Shown here: piece by piece, positions 45,637 through 53,650 of the stretch
How positions within the stretch are numbered: position 1 is the first letter of the stretch
Layout: every line of letters starts with the position of its first letter
From: Anaeromyxobacter sp. Fw109-5
Lineage (GTDB): Bacteria > Myxococcota > Myxococcia > Myxococcales > Anaeromyxobacteraceae
Direction: 5' to 3'
DNA length: 64,000 bases
NCBI RefSeq assembly: GCF_000017505.1
Contig: NC_009675.1
Location: 4,468,501 to 4,532,500 of the forward strand
The notes under the pieces: model-generated
Told to the model about the DNA's origin: nothing
Seen by the model: only the letters and a program-made list of their open reading frames with translations
The model's database searches: none
Position numbers and translations under genes: made by a program

Positions 45637-45785
45637 GGCCTCCGCGCCCGGTCGCCGCGCCCGTGGGGCGGAGGCTCCCGGAACGCCCCATTGGAGAACG
45701 GCGGACCCCTCGTCCGCGGCGTAAGCCTCCGTCTACGCCCCGCGACGGTGCGTGAACTCGCGTCGCGGCCCCACCGGAGGACCTC

Positions 45786-46748
45786 ATGACCCGCTTCCTC
45801 GCCCTCGCCGTGGCCGCCCTCACCCTCGCCGGGCCCGCCCGCGCGCAGGACGTCGTCCGCCTCGGCAACCTCAAGTTCGCGCACTACGGCGCGGTCTCGT
45901 ACATGAAGGACCACTGCGGGAAGTTCGGCCTCAAGGTCGAGGAGATCGTCTTCCCGAAGGGCATCGACATCTTCCCCGCCATCGTGAAGGGCGAGGTGGA
46001 CCTCGCGGCCAGCGCCGCCGACGCCGCCATCGCGAACCGCGCCGGCGGCGGGCGGATCTACGTGGTCGCCGGCTTCGCCAAGGGCGGCGCGCGGCTCGTC
46101 GCCGCGACGGACGCGCCCATCAAGTCGGTGGCCGATCTGAAGGGCAAGAAGGTCGGCGTCGCCCGCGGCGGCGCCCAGGAGCTCCTGCTCCTCGCCGAGC
46201 TCGCGAAGCACGGGCTCACCTGGTCGGACAAGCCGGGCAAGGACGTCCTGCTCGTCTACCTGCCCTTCGCCGACCTCAACCAGGCCCTCATGCAGAAGCA
46301 GGTGGACGCGATGTGCCAGTCCGAGCCCCAGTCGTCGCAGGCCATCAACAAGGGCTTCGGGCGGGAGCTCCTGAAGCCCTACGACACGCCGCTCGGCGAG
46401 CCGGTGCGGGCGCTCGTGATGACCGAGAAGCTCTACAAGGAGAAGCCGGACGTCGCCCAGCGCGTGATCGACTGCTTCGTGGACTCGACGAACAAGTTCC
46501 TCGCCGATCCCAAGTTCGCCGAGAAGTACGTGGTCGAGCAGATGTTCAAGGGGCAGATCACGAGCCAGGACTACAAGGACGCGATCGCGAACTCGCCCTT
46601 CACGCACGACATCACGGTGGAGCACGTCCAGACGACCACCGACCTCATGGTGAAGTACGGCGTCGGCAAGATGCAGCGGCCGCCGAAGGCGCAGGACTGG
46701 GTGAAGCTCGATCTGCTCCAGAAGGCGAAGGCGAAGTTCGACAAGTGA
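45786..46748 (+). CDS. ABC transporter substrate-binding protein (NitT/TauT, NMT1-like)
   Basis: A 320-residue exported protein with a clear signal peptide (MTRFLALAVAALTLAGPARA). The remaining fold is periplasmic-binding type of the NMT1/SsuA group (VRLGNLKFAHYGAVSYMKDHCGKFGLKVEE ... EVDLAASAADAAIANRAGGG). It captures a small ligand and delivers it to the permease encoded next. The stop overlaps the permease start. The ligand (nitrate, sulfonate, riboflavin/thiamine precursors or other) cannot be told. Confidence 0.88.
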   Translation: MTRFLALAVAALTLAGPARAQDVVRLGNLKFAHYGAVSYMKDHCGKFGLKVEEIVFPKGIDIFPAIVKGEVDLAASAADAAIANRAGGGRIYVVAGFAKGGARLVAATDAPIKSVADLKGKKVGVARGGAQELLLLAELAKHGLTWSDKPGKDVLLVYLPFADLNQALMQKQVDAMCQSEPQSSQAINKGFGRELLKPYDTPLGEPVRALVMTEKLYKEKPDVAQRVIDCFVDSTNKFLADPKFAEKYVVEQMFKGQITSQDYKDAIANSPFTHDITVEHVQTTTDLMVKYGVGKMQRPPKAQDWVKLDLLQKAKAKFDK

Positions 46749-47569
46749 CCCTGCGCTCCCAGGCCATCCGGCTCGCGCGCCAGCTCCTCGTCCCGGCGAT
46801 CGTGATCGCCGCGTGGGAGGGGATCTCGCGCGCGGGCTGGGTCTCCCCCATCGTCCTGCCCGCCCCGTCCCAGGTGCTGCTGCGCTGGATCGACTACGCG
46901 CGCCCCCTCGCGCCCTACGATCCGGCGGAGGGGAGCCGGCTCGCCTGGATCTTCTCCGGCGAGCTGCCGCACGACGCCCTCGCGAGCCTCATCCGCGTCG
47001 CGGGCGGCTTCGCGCTCGGCGCCGTGCTGGCGCTCCCGCTCGGCCTGCTCATGGGCGCGAAGCCCATGGTCTACGAGCTCATGAACCCGCTCGTGCAGAT
47101 CCTCCGGCCGATCCCGCCCATCGCCTACATCCCGCTCGCCATCCTCTGGTTCGGCCTCGGGAACCCGCCCGCGTTCTTCCTCATCTCGCTCGGCGCCTTC
47201 TTCCCCATCCTCATGAACACCATCGCCGGCGTCCGGAACGTGGACGCCATCTACCTGCGCGCGGCGAAGAACCTCGGCGCCTCCGAGTGGACGCTGTTCT
47301 GGCGGATCATGATCCCGGCGGCGATGCCGTACATCCTGGCCGGGGTCCGGATCGGCATCGGGGTCGCGTTCATCGTGGTCATCGTGGCCGAGATGATCGC
47401 GGTGAACTCCGGGCTCGGGTACCGCATCCTCGAGGCGCGCGAGTACTTCTGGTCGGACAAGGTGATCGCCGGGATGATCAGCATCGGCCTCGCCGGGCTC
47501 GGGATCGACTTCTTCATGAACCGCCTCAACGGCTGGCTGCTGCGCTGGCACCGCGGGATGGAGGGATGA
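46745..47569 (+). CDS. ABC transporter permease (NitT/TauT type)
   Basis: A 274-residue inner-membrane permease of BPD_transp_1 type with about six helices. The EAA loop reads YLRAAKNLGASEWTLFWRIMIPAAMPYILAGVRIGIG, which contacts the ATPase. The GTG start at 46745 overlaps the binding-protein stop. It precedes the ATPase gene directly, so this is a complete three-gene importer. Confidence 0.92.
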   Translation: MTLRSQAIRLARQLLVPAIVIAAWEGISRAGWVSPIVLPAPSQVLLRWIDYARPLAPYDPAEGSRLAWIFSGELPHDALASLIRVAGGFALGAVLALPLGLLMGAKPMVYELMNPLVQILRPIPPIAYIPLAILWFGLGNPPAFFLISLGAFFPILMNTIAGVRNVDAIYLRAAKNLGASEWTLFWRIMIPAAMPYILAGVRIGIGVAFIVVIVAEMIAVNSGLGYRILEAREYFWSDKVIAGMISIGLAGLGIDFFMNRLNGWLLRWHRGMEG

Positions 47570-48384
47570 TGGCCGGCGCCGAGGTCGCCGCCGCGCCCGC
47601 CATCCAGATCCGCGGGGTGCGCAAGGTGTTCAGCGGGGGAGCCGGCGAGGTCGTCGCGCTCGACGGGATCGACCTGGACGTGGCGCCCGGCGAGTTCGTG
47701 TGCCTCCTCGGCCCGTCCGGCTGCGGAAAGTCCACGCTCCTCAATGCCGTGGCCGGGTTCTCGCCGCCGACGTCCGGCGCCATCGTCGCCGGCGGCCGGC
47801 CGGTGACCGGCCCCGGCCCCGACCGCGCGATGGTGTTCCAGGAGTACGCGCTCTTCCCGTGGATGACCGTCGAGCGGAACGTCGCCTTCGGGCTCGAGAC
47901 GAAGGGGACGCCGGCGCGCCAGCGGCGCGAGCGCGTGGACGCGCTCCTCGCCATGCTCAACCTGCGCGAGTTCCGCGACCGCTTCCCGAAGGACCTCTCC
48001 GGCGGCATGCGCCAGCGCGTCGCCATCGCGCGGGTGCTGGCCATCGACTCGCCCATGCTCCTCATGGACGAGCCGTTCGGCGCGCTCGACGCGCTCACGC
48101 GGCGGAACCTGCAGGACGAGCTGCTCCGCCTCTGGGCCGAGCTGCGCAAGACGATCCTGTTCGTCACCCACGGGATCGAGGAGTCGATCTACCTCGCCGA
48201 CCGCGTGGTGGTGATGACCTACCGGCCCGGCACCGTGAAGCGGATCGTCCCGGTGACGCTCCCCCGCCCGCGCGACCCCGCCGCGGCCGAGTTCAACGCG
48301 CTGAAGCGCGAGGTCTCGCAGATGGTGATGGAGGAGCAGGCGCGGCACGCCGAGGCCGAGGCGGGCGGGGTGAGGGCGGACTGA
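47569..48384 (+). CDS. ABC transporter ATP-binding protein (NitT/TauT type)
   Basis: A 271-residue nucleotide-binding subunit with Walker A GPSGCGKST, the Q loop, signature LSGGMRQR, Walker B MLLMDEPF, and the H loop THGIEE. Two ATGs in tandem (47566 and 47569) are possible starts; the second is chosen because the GGAGGG site is better spaced. It powers import by the preceding permease and binding protein. No gene follows in the same operon. Confidence 0.92.
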   Translation: MAGAEVAAAPAIQIRGVRKVFSGGAGEVVALDGIDLDVAPGEFVCLLGPSGCGKSTLLNAVAGFSPPTSGAIVAGGRPVTGPGPDRAMVFQEYALFPWMTVERNVAFGLETKGTPARQRRERVDALLAMLNLREFRDRFPKDLSGGMRQRVAIARVLAIDSPMLLMDEPFGALDALTRRNLQDELLRLWAELRKTILFVTHGIEESIYLADRVVVMTYRPGTVKRIVPVTLPRPRDPAAAEFNALKREVSQMVMEEQARHAEAEAGGVRAD

Positions 48385-48469
48385 GGAGGATCACGCCGAG
48401 CGGCGGCCGAAAGAGCCGGGGGAGAGGCTCGCCTCCGCTGGAGCAGGCCATGCACCGAGCTGCGGATCG

Positions 48470-48835
48470 CTACTTGGCCTCGCCTTTGGCCGCCAACTCA
48501 GCGCGAGCAACTTTCTCTCGGAAGCAGCGAATGATCGCAGCCAACTTGCCAGCGTCGCCTGCACCGATGAATCGAGCACCCTGGGTTCGACAGATCATCC
48601 AGTCCGGACCACCGATGTTCTGATTGGCCTCGCTCGGAGGGTCCCCGACGACTTCTAGAACTCCGTCGCCCTTCTCGAAGCCGTCCTTGTCGATGTCGAT
48701 CATCACCCGCCAGCCCGGGTTGTCGATGGTCTCGATGCTGACGCCCTTCTCGTGCTCCCACTGTCCGTCACATCGGCTCGCGTACCATTGCTGGAGCCAC
48801 TCCAACTCGTCAGTAGCGTCAGGGGCGACGTTCAT
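48470..48835 (-). CDS. Imm53-like immunity protein
   Basis: A 121-residue protein from the ATG at 48835. The block DELEWLQQWYASRCDGQWEHEKGVSIETIDNPGWRVMIDI matches the Imm53 immunity family pattern (WLQxWY...CDGxWEH...TxDNPGW). It should neutralise a cognate nuclease-like or other C-terminal toxin domain. Its start overlaps the stop of the upstream toxin-tip fragment (ATGA), the typical order toxin then immunity. Codon use is less GC-biased than its neighbours, suggesting horizontal transfer. Family assignment is from recalled motifs. Confidence 0.82.
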   Translation of the reverse strand: MNVAPDATDELEWLQQWYASRCDGQWEHEKGVSIETIDNPGWRVMIDIDKDGFEKGDGVLEVVGDPPSEANQNIGGPDWMICRTQGARFIGAGDAGKLAAIIRCFREKVARAELAAKGEAK

Positions 48836-49164
48836 AGGCAAATGACGCTCTCCTTCTTGTTGTAGAAGCATTCGCACGTCACAGAGTTTTGATTCATGAT
48901 CCACTCCTCGACGTGAACGTGATCCCCCGGGCACGGAAAGTGCGGCTTGCTCGGCGGCACTTTGTCGTACCGGACTTGCCGCCCGCCGGGCGCGTCGCTT
49001 ACCCCAACGCACGGTTCACACGTCTTGGGTAGCGGTGGGCCATCGCACTTCGAGATGACGTCCGCAACCCCGAGCCCCAGCGTCACCCCCGCGCCGAGGA
49101 TCGCGCGGGTCCCGCCCGAGAGTAACCAGCGCGGGTCCCGCCCGAGAGTAACCAGCGCGAGCAC
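48832..49164 (-). pseudogene. Polymorphic-toxin C-terminal tip fragment
   Basis: The open frame from GTG 49164 gives 110 residues. The first about 30 come from the tandem-repeat array. The rest contains VADVISKCDGPPLPKTCEPCVG, a Gly/Pro spacer and PPSKPHFPCPGDHVHVEEW...NQNSVTCECFYNKKESVICL. This Cys/His-rich end resembles the tips of Rhs-type or other secreted toxins. No large N-terminal (Rhs, secretion or adhesion) part exists upstream, so it is an orphaned tip, retained next to its immunity gene. Fold and activity are unknown. Confidence 0.65.
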
Positions 49165-49231
49165 ACGGGTCCCGCCCGAGAGTAACCAGCGCGCGGGTCC
49201 CGCCCGGGGTCCCGCCCGAGAGTAACCAGCG
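49106..49231. repeat. 26-bp tandem repeat array, four copies
   Basis: Units at 49106-49131, 49132-49157, 49166-49191 and 49206-49231 are nearly identical (CGGGTCCCGCCCGAGAGT then AACCAGCG), plus an 11-bp partial unit at 49194-49204. The unit contains the small palindrome CGGGTCCCG. The array invades the 5' part of the toxin-tip reading frame. Units abut or have short gaps, so this is not a CRISPR array. Confidence 0.92.
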
Positions 49232-49438
49232 CGAGCACGAGGAGCGAACGCAGTCGATGCTCAATTCGCGAGGAGGATGGGCAGCTCGCGCTGGCTCCCA
49301 AGAGCCTCCGAGAGCCACTCGACGCGGGTTCCCAGCGTTCGTAGGCGGGGAGTAGCCGCTTCAGCGCACACCGCTGCAATGACTGAGCGCGAGCGCACTC
49401 AGGCGACCGGACGGACCTGGTGAACGGATGGAATGGTT
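49232..49438. other. Intergenic region upstream of the repeat array
   Basis: Between the repeat array and the transposase gene, about 200 bp show no supported gene. Slightly lower GC and no similarity to other parts of the window suggest remnant accessory DNA. Confidence 0.4.
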
Positions 49439-50335
49439 CTAGGCTGCGCCTGCGCACTGCACGCCATGGAGCACGCGCAGGAGGTAGGTGCCGGCGGGGA
49501 AGACCACGCTGCGTTCGCCCGAGCTCCACCTGGCCAAGGCTTGGCGGTACGCGTGAACGAACGACTTCAGGCGAAGCAGGCCTTCGACCCTCCTCCACTT
49601 GTCGCGCGCCGCGACCCGGGGCTTGAGCCCAAACCGAGGCTCACCGCCCGACGGCCGCGTGAACGGGTTCTGTGCCAGCACCCGTGCGACGCCGAGGAAC
49701 CGGCGGCCTTGTGCAACGAGCTCCCGGTGATGCTTCTGCTCGAGGTCCTGCAGCGCCGCCGAGACGAGCGCGCGGAACTCGGCCGCGGAGGCGAAGCCTG
49801 GAGGGGACGTCAGCTCGAGCTCGACCTTCTCCGGAAGGTAGCCCTTGGGGTCGAAGAAGACCTGCGGCCGTGTGGCCGTGAGCTTGTTCCCGATCTGCTC
49901 GGGGGCGCTCCAGAGGCCCGGCCACTCCGCGCCGCGCCGGACGAGTCCGGCGGCGACGGGGTTGGCGAGCACGTACGCGGTCTTGGCGACGACGTCCGCG
50001 GCATCGAGCGGCTCGACCGCGCTGTAGCTCCCGTCGGTCGCCCAGAACCCCTCGAAGCGGCCCAGAGAGGCGTTCACCGCGCGAGCGACGAGGGAGTCGA
50101 GATACTGCATGAACGCGGGGAGGCGTCCCAGCGGGTCCGTGATGATGAGGTGGGCGTGGTTGGAGAGGACGCAATACGCGTGGACGAGGATGCCGTGGCG
50201 GGCGGCCGCGAGCGCGAGGACGTAGAGGAAGATCTCGTTGATGAGCTTGGATGGACGAAGGAAGAAGCGTCGTTCCGAGCAGCGCCGAGTCATGAGGTAG
50301 ACGGTCCCGGGCAGAACGCGGCGAGGAGTGGTCAC
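49439..50335 (-). CDS. IS200/REP-associated (Y1) transposase
   Basis: A 298-residue Y1_Tnp protein. A GTG at 50335 (VTTPRRVLPGTVYLMTRR) is the likely start. The HUH metal motif is HAH (residues about 60-62, in VLSNHAHLIITDP), with the conserved start-helix CSERRFFLRPS, the AYVLANPVAAGLV block and a C-terminal extension. The subclass resembles REP-associated tyrosine transposases, which act on short palindromic repeats using a Tyr nucleophile in single-strand cleavage. No IS ends are visible. The repeats on both sides are candidate substrates. Confidence 0.85.
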   Translation of the reverse strand: MTTPRRVLPGTVYLMTRRCSERRFFLRPSKLINEIFLYVLALAAARHGILVHAYCVLSNHAHLIITDPLGRLPAFMQYLDSLVARAVNASLGRFEGFWATDGSYSAVEPLDAADVVAKTAYVLANPVAAGLVRRGAEWPGLWSAPEQIGNKLTATRPQVFFDPKGYLPEKVELELTSPPGFASAAEFRALVSAALQDLEQKHHRELVAQGRRFLGVARVLAQNPFTRPSGGEPRFGLKPRVAARDKWRRVEGLLRLKSFVHAYRQALARWSSGERSVVFPAGTYLLRVLHGVQCAGAA

Positions 50336-50468
50336 GGGAGCGGCTGCAAGGCACGCATCGTGCCGTCGCAGGCCGCGCGTCGGTACACCCATTTACCGAT
50401 CGTGGCCGAAGGAGAAGGGGTCGCGCCTCAGGCGCTCGGTCCGCGGCGCGGTACTCTCGGTCAGGCTC

Positions 50469-50544
50469 GGCTCGCGGCTCGCGGCTCGCGGCTGGCTCGG
50501 CTCGGTCAGGCTCGGCGGGCTCGGCGGGCTCGGCGGGCTCGGCG
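50469..50544. repeat. Short tandem repeats, 7-bp x3 and 9-bp x4
   Basis: CGGCTCG-type 7-bp units (three, about 50469-50493) are followed by four perfect 9-bp units GGCTCGGCG (50509-50544). They lie upstream of the transposase, between it and the SDR gene. Confidence 0.85.
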
Positions 50545-50627
50545 GCGGAAGGGCGCCCGCTCGCAGTCCCGCAAGCACGCGATCGCGTGCGCGTGAGTTT
50601 GCGAAGAGCGCCCGCTCGGGCGTTCGC

Positions 50628-51449
50628 TCAGTCGAGGAACAGGTCCGGCATCAGCTCCTGCCCCGGCTCCACCGCGTACCTCGCGAAGCCCGCGACGCCC
50701 TCCTCCCGAAGCACGTCCTCGTCGATGAAGAAGTTGCCGGTGCAGCTCCGGCTCTCGCGCTTCAGGATCGCCACCGCCGCGTCCGCGACGATCTCCGGAG
50801 TCCGGCCGTGCCTCGCCGTCTCCTCGCCGCCGAGGAGGTTCAGGGCCGCGGTCGCGATCACGGTGCGCGGCCAGAGGGCGTTCACCGCGATGCCCTGCTC
50901 GCGCAGCTCCTCCGCCATCCCGAGCACGCACAGGCTCATGCCGTACTTCGCCATGGTGTACGCGACGTGCGGGGCGAACCAGCGCGGGTTCAGGGAGAGC
51001 GGCGGCGACAGGTTCAGGATGTGGGGGTTCGCGCTCTTCTCCAGGAGCGGGATGCACGCCTGCGAGCAGGCGAAGGTGCCCCGCGCGTTCACCTGGTGCA
51101 TGAGGTCGTAGCGCTTCATCGGCGTGGCCACGGTGCCCGCGAGGAAGATCGCGCTCGCGTTGTTGACGAGCACGTCGATCCCCCCGAACCGCTCCGCCGC
51201 CGCCTTCACCGCCGCCGCGATCTCCGCCTCGTCGCGGATGTCGCAGTGGACCGCGAGCGCCTTTCCTCCGGCGGCCTCGATCTCCTGGGCGGCGTCGTGG
51301 ATCGTCCCCGGCAGCTTCGGGTTCGGCGCGCTCGACTTCGCCGCGACCACCACGTTCGCGCCCTCGCGGGCGGCGGCGATGCCGATCGCCTTGCCGATGC
51401 CGCGGCTCGCGCCGGTGATGAAGAGCGTCTTTCCTCGAAGTGAAGGCAT
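50628..51449 (-). CDS. HSDL2-like short-chain dehydrogenase
   Basis: A 273-residue SDR. Starting at the ATG at 51449, it has TGASRGIG, NNAS, and the YTMAK catalytic Tyr/Lys in AYTMAKYGMSLCVLGMAEEL. The pattern HILNLSPPLSLNPRWF is a mark of the hydroxysteroid-dehydrogenase-like-2 group, here without the SCP2 domain. It probably oxidises a fatty or steroid-like alcohol with NAD(P). It reads away from the dcw operon, with a 500-bp gap containing a hexamer tract. Confidence 0.9.
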   Translation of the reverse strand: MPSLRGKTLFITGASRGIGKAIGIAAAREGANVVVAAKSSAPNPKLPGTIHDAAQEIEAAGGKALAVHCDIRDEAEIAAAVKAAAERFGGIDVLVNNASAIFLAGTVATPMKRYDLMHQVNARGTFACSQACIPLLEKSANPHILNLSPPLSLNPRWFAPHVAYTMAKYGMSLCVLGMAEELREQGIAVNALWPRTVIATAALNLLGGEETARHGRTPEIVADAAVAILKRESRSCTGNFFIDEDVLREEGVAGFARYAVEPGQELMPDLFLD

Positions 51450-51532
51450 GGCCGACCTCGCGCTGGGGTGATCCGCGAGGATGGCGGGACACCCGGCGGG
51501 GAGCAACGCGACGGACGGGGCGGGGCGAGGTC

Positions 51533-51606
51533 CCGACCGCGACCCCCACCGCGACCCCGACCGCGCGACCCCCACCGCGACCCCCACCGCGACCCCCACC
51601 GCGACC
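51533..51606 (+). repeat. Hexanucleotide tandem repeat, about 12 units
   Basis: Period-6 units of GCGACC, CCCACC and CCGACC run from 51533 to 51606 with one 2-base slip (51563-51564). Degenerate GACC units continue to about 51634. Same family as at 22342, 24228 and 30644. Confidence 0.88.
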
Positions 51607-51778
51607 CAGACCACCCCGACCTCGACCGCGACCCCGCCGTGACAGTCCGGCGCGCCTGATCGGGCCTGATCGGGACCCCTCTGCCCTTCTCGAGTGGGAA
51701 CGGTCCAGCGCTCGTCGCTCGACCGGCCGACCGACCGATCGGGTGTCCCCGCCGGCTCCAGACGCCCGCCCGTCGTAT

Positions 51779-51794
51779 GTAGGCATGCGCCTAC
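51779..51794. promoter_or_regulatory. Palindrome upstream of mraZ
   Basis: GTAGGC-ATGC-GCCTAC is a perfect 6-bp inverted repeat with a 4-bp centre, about 70 bp upstream of the mraZ -35 box. It has operator-like size, but no regulator is suggested. Confidence 0.35.
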
Positions 51795-51861
51795 ACCCAC
51801 CCGCCGTGATCGCGCCCTGAACGCATTGCCAGCGCGTGAAACCCGCTGATCCGGGCGCCCG

Positions 51862-51890
51862 TTGACTTCACCCGCCGATGTCCGTAGATC
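51862..51890 (+). promoter_or_regulatory. Probable dcw-operon promoter
   Basis: TTGACT (51862-51867) and TAGATC (51885-51890) are separated by 17 bp, giving a predicted start near 51897, about 55 bp before the mraZ GTG. This is the usual place for the main dcw promoter. Confidence 0.55.
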
Positions 51891-51902
51891 GGGACCATTC
51901 AG

Positions 51903-51917
51903 TGGGAAAAAGTGGCA
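51903..51917 (+). promoter_or_regulatory. MraZ-box direct repeats
   Basis: TGGGA (51903-51907) and TGGCA (51913-51917), separated by 5 bp, match the TGGGN direct repeats (10-bp period) recognised by MraZ in other bacteria. They lie just after the predicted start site, consistent with self-repression. Confidence 0.6.
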
Positions 51918-51951
51918 AGCAGCGGTTCAGAGCGGCAGGATCGGCCAGCCC

Positions 51952-52389
51952 GTGTTCTTCGGAACCTTCAACCACGCGATCGACGCGAAGGGGCGCACGA
52001 GCCTCCCGGTGAAGTTCCGGGAGTCGCTGGCCGCGGCGGGCGAGCCCCGCATCGTGCTGATGCAGTACCCGCACTGGCGGGCGGTGCAGGCGCTCCCGCA
52101 GTCGGTCTGGAACGAGCTCGTGAAGAAGGTGATGGACGCCTCTCCGCTCGACGCCCGGACGCAGCGGAGCGTCCTCAAGTTCGTGTCCTCGGCCCACGAG
52201 GTGGACCTCGACGCGAACGGCCGCGTCCTCGTGCCGCCGGCGCTGCGCGAGTGGGCGGGGCTGCAGAAGGACGTGGTCTGGGTGGGGATGGGCCGGACCA
52301 TCCACCTCTACGACAAGGCCGCCTACGAGACGCAGGTGGCCGAGGAGATCCCGAGCGACCAGGTGGTCGACTTCTTCGGGAAGGTGTAG
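51952..52389 (+). CDS. mraZ: MraZ transcriptional regulator
   Basis: A 145-residue protein with two SpoVT/AbrB-like repeats: [23 protein letters not shown] (residues about 2-24) and [22 protein letters not shown] (about 80-101). The GTG at 51952 is chosen because MraZ proteins begin at MFFG; the longer frame from 51862 overlaps the promoter. MraZ represses its own dcw operon through TGGGN repeats, which are visible upstream. It is the first gene of the cluster. Confidence 0.93.
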   Translation: MFFGTFNHAIDAKGRTSLPVKFRESLAAAGEPRIVLMQYPHWRAVQALPQSVWNELVKKVMDASPLDARTQRSVLKFVSSAHEVDLDANGRVLVPPALREWAGLQKDVVWVGMGRTIHLYDKAAYETQVAEEIPSDQVVDFFGKV

Positions 52390-52418
52390 CGGCGGCACGC
52401 GGGCGGAGGAGGCGAGCG

Positions 52419-52721
52419 ATGTTCGAGGCGAGACATCAGGACGACGTGACGATCATCCGTGGCGTGGGAGAGCTCACGAAGGACGAGCTGTCGGCGATCG
52501 CCGCCATCGCGCGGCGGGCGCGCGACGACGGGCGGCGCGTGGTGGTCGATCTCAAGAACGTCACGCACCTCCACTACGCGGGCGCCGCGCTCCTGAAGGC
52601 GATCCCCGGGCTGCGCGCGGCGGGTGCGAGCCGTTACGTTCGCGATCTCGTCCACGCCGGCGGCGCGGGCGGTCACCTCGAGCTCTTCGAGGACGTGGAG
52701 GCGGCCTTCCGGGCGGCGTGA
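52419..52721 (+). CDS. STAS-domain protein (anti-sigma-antagonist-like)
   Basis: A 100-residue protein from the ATG at 52419 with a strong GGAGGAGG site. The STAS core [62 protein letters not shown] is recognisable. The phosphorylatable Ser usual in DSxG is replaced (HYAGA), so it may not be controlled by a serine kinase. It sits between mraZ and rsmH and its stop overlaps the rsmH start (GTGA). A role linked to division is suggested only by position. Confidence 0.85.
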   Translation: MFEARHQDDVTIIRGVGELTKDELSAIAAIARRARDDGRRVVVDLKNVTHLHYAGAALLKAIPGLRAAGASRYVRDLVHAGGAGGHLELFEDVEAAFRAA

Positions 52722-53650
52722 GCGGGGAATTCGTCCATGCTTCGGTACTCGCGAGAGAGGTCGTCGAGGTCCTGCGCCCCGCCCCGGGCAAGCTCCTGCT
52801 CGACGGGACGCTCGGCGGCGGCGGCCACTCTGAGCTCCTGCTGGAGCGGGGGGCGCGCGTGATCGGCCTCGACAAGGATCCGCGCGCGCTGGCCGCCGCG
52901 ACCGCGCGCCTCGCGCGCTGGGGCGAGGCCTTCCGCGCGGTGCGCGCCGACTTCCGCGACGCCAAGAACGTCCTCTCCGCCCTCGGCCTCACCGGGGTGG
53001 ACGGGACGCTCGTGGACCTCGGGGTCTCCTCCCCTCAGCTCGACCAGGCCGACCGCGGCTTCTCGTTCTCACGGCCCGGCCCGCTCGACATGCGCATGGG
53101 CGACGAGGGCGAGCGGCTCGAGGATCTGCTCCGCCGCATCGACGAGCGCGAGCTCGCCCGCATCCTCCGCGAGTACGGGGAGGAGCCCTTCGCGCGGCCC
53201 ATCGCCCGCGCCGTGAAGCGCGCCGTCGAGTCGGACGAGGCGCTCGACACCGCGCGCCTCGCCGACATCGTGGCGAAGGCCATCCCGCGCAAGGCCTGGC
53301 CGCGGCGGATCCACCCCGCGACGCGCACCTTCCAGGCCCTCCGCATCGCGGTGAACGACGAGCTCGGCGCGCTCGCCGCCTGGCTCGACGGCCTGCCCGC
53401 GACGCTCAACGTCGGCGGCCGCGCCGCGGCGATCTCGTTCCACTCGCTCGAGGACCGCATGGTGAAGGAGCGCTTCCGCGCCCTCACCCAGGCCTGCACC
53501 TGCCCGCCCGATCTGCCCGTGTGCGCCTGCGGCGCGCGCGCCTCGTTCGCCGCGATCACGCGCAAGGCCGTCGTTGCGTCCGAGGCCGAGGTGGCGGAGA
53601 ACCCCCGCGCGCGCAGCGCGAAGCTGCGCGCGGTGGAGAAGATCCGATGA
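52718..53650 (+). CDS. rsmH: 16S rRNA m4C1402 methyltransferase RsmH
   Basis: A 310-residue SAM methyltransferase (MraW). It has [34 protein letters not shown] (SAM loop), [22 protein letters not shown], and [23 protein letters not shown]. It modifies C1402 of 16S rRNA. The GTG at 52718 overlaps the STAS stop. Standard dcw position, upstream of ftsL. Confidence 0.95.
   Translation: MSGEFVHASVLAREVVEVLRPAPGKLLLDGTLGGGGHSELLLERGARVIGLDKDPRALAAATARLARWGEAFRAVRADFRDAKNVLSALGLTGVDGTLVDLGVSSPQLDQADRGFSFSRPGPLDMRMGDEGERLEDLLRRIDERELARILREYGEEPFARPIARAVKRAVESDEALDTARLADIVAKAIPRKAWPRRIHPATRTFQALRIAVNDELGALAAWLDGLPATLNVGGRAAAISFHSLEDRMVKERFRALTQACTCPPDLPVCACGARASFAAITRKAVVASEAEVAENPRARSAKLRAVEKIR

Larger units (their letters stand above)
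51450..51951. other. Intergenic region before mraZ
   Basis: This 502-bp gap between the divergent SDR and mraZ holds a hexamer tandem repeat (51533-51606 and further), a 6-4-6 palindrome GTAGGC-ATGC-GCCTAC (51779-51794), and the mraZ promoter with MraZ boxes. No gene is supported. Confidence 0.7.

Noticed and set aside
48766-48783. About 17 bases shared between the Imm53 gene and the downstream flank of the HNH element
   Set aside because: The match stops abruptly on both sides, lies in a coding region, and is of a length that can arise by chance in 64 kb of GC-rich DNA.
49106-49231. Repeat array as CRISPR
   Set aside because: Units abut or have tiny irregular gaps instead of uniform unique spacers, and no cas gene is present.
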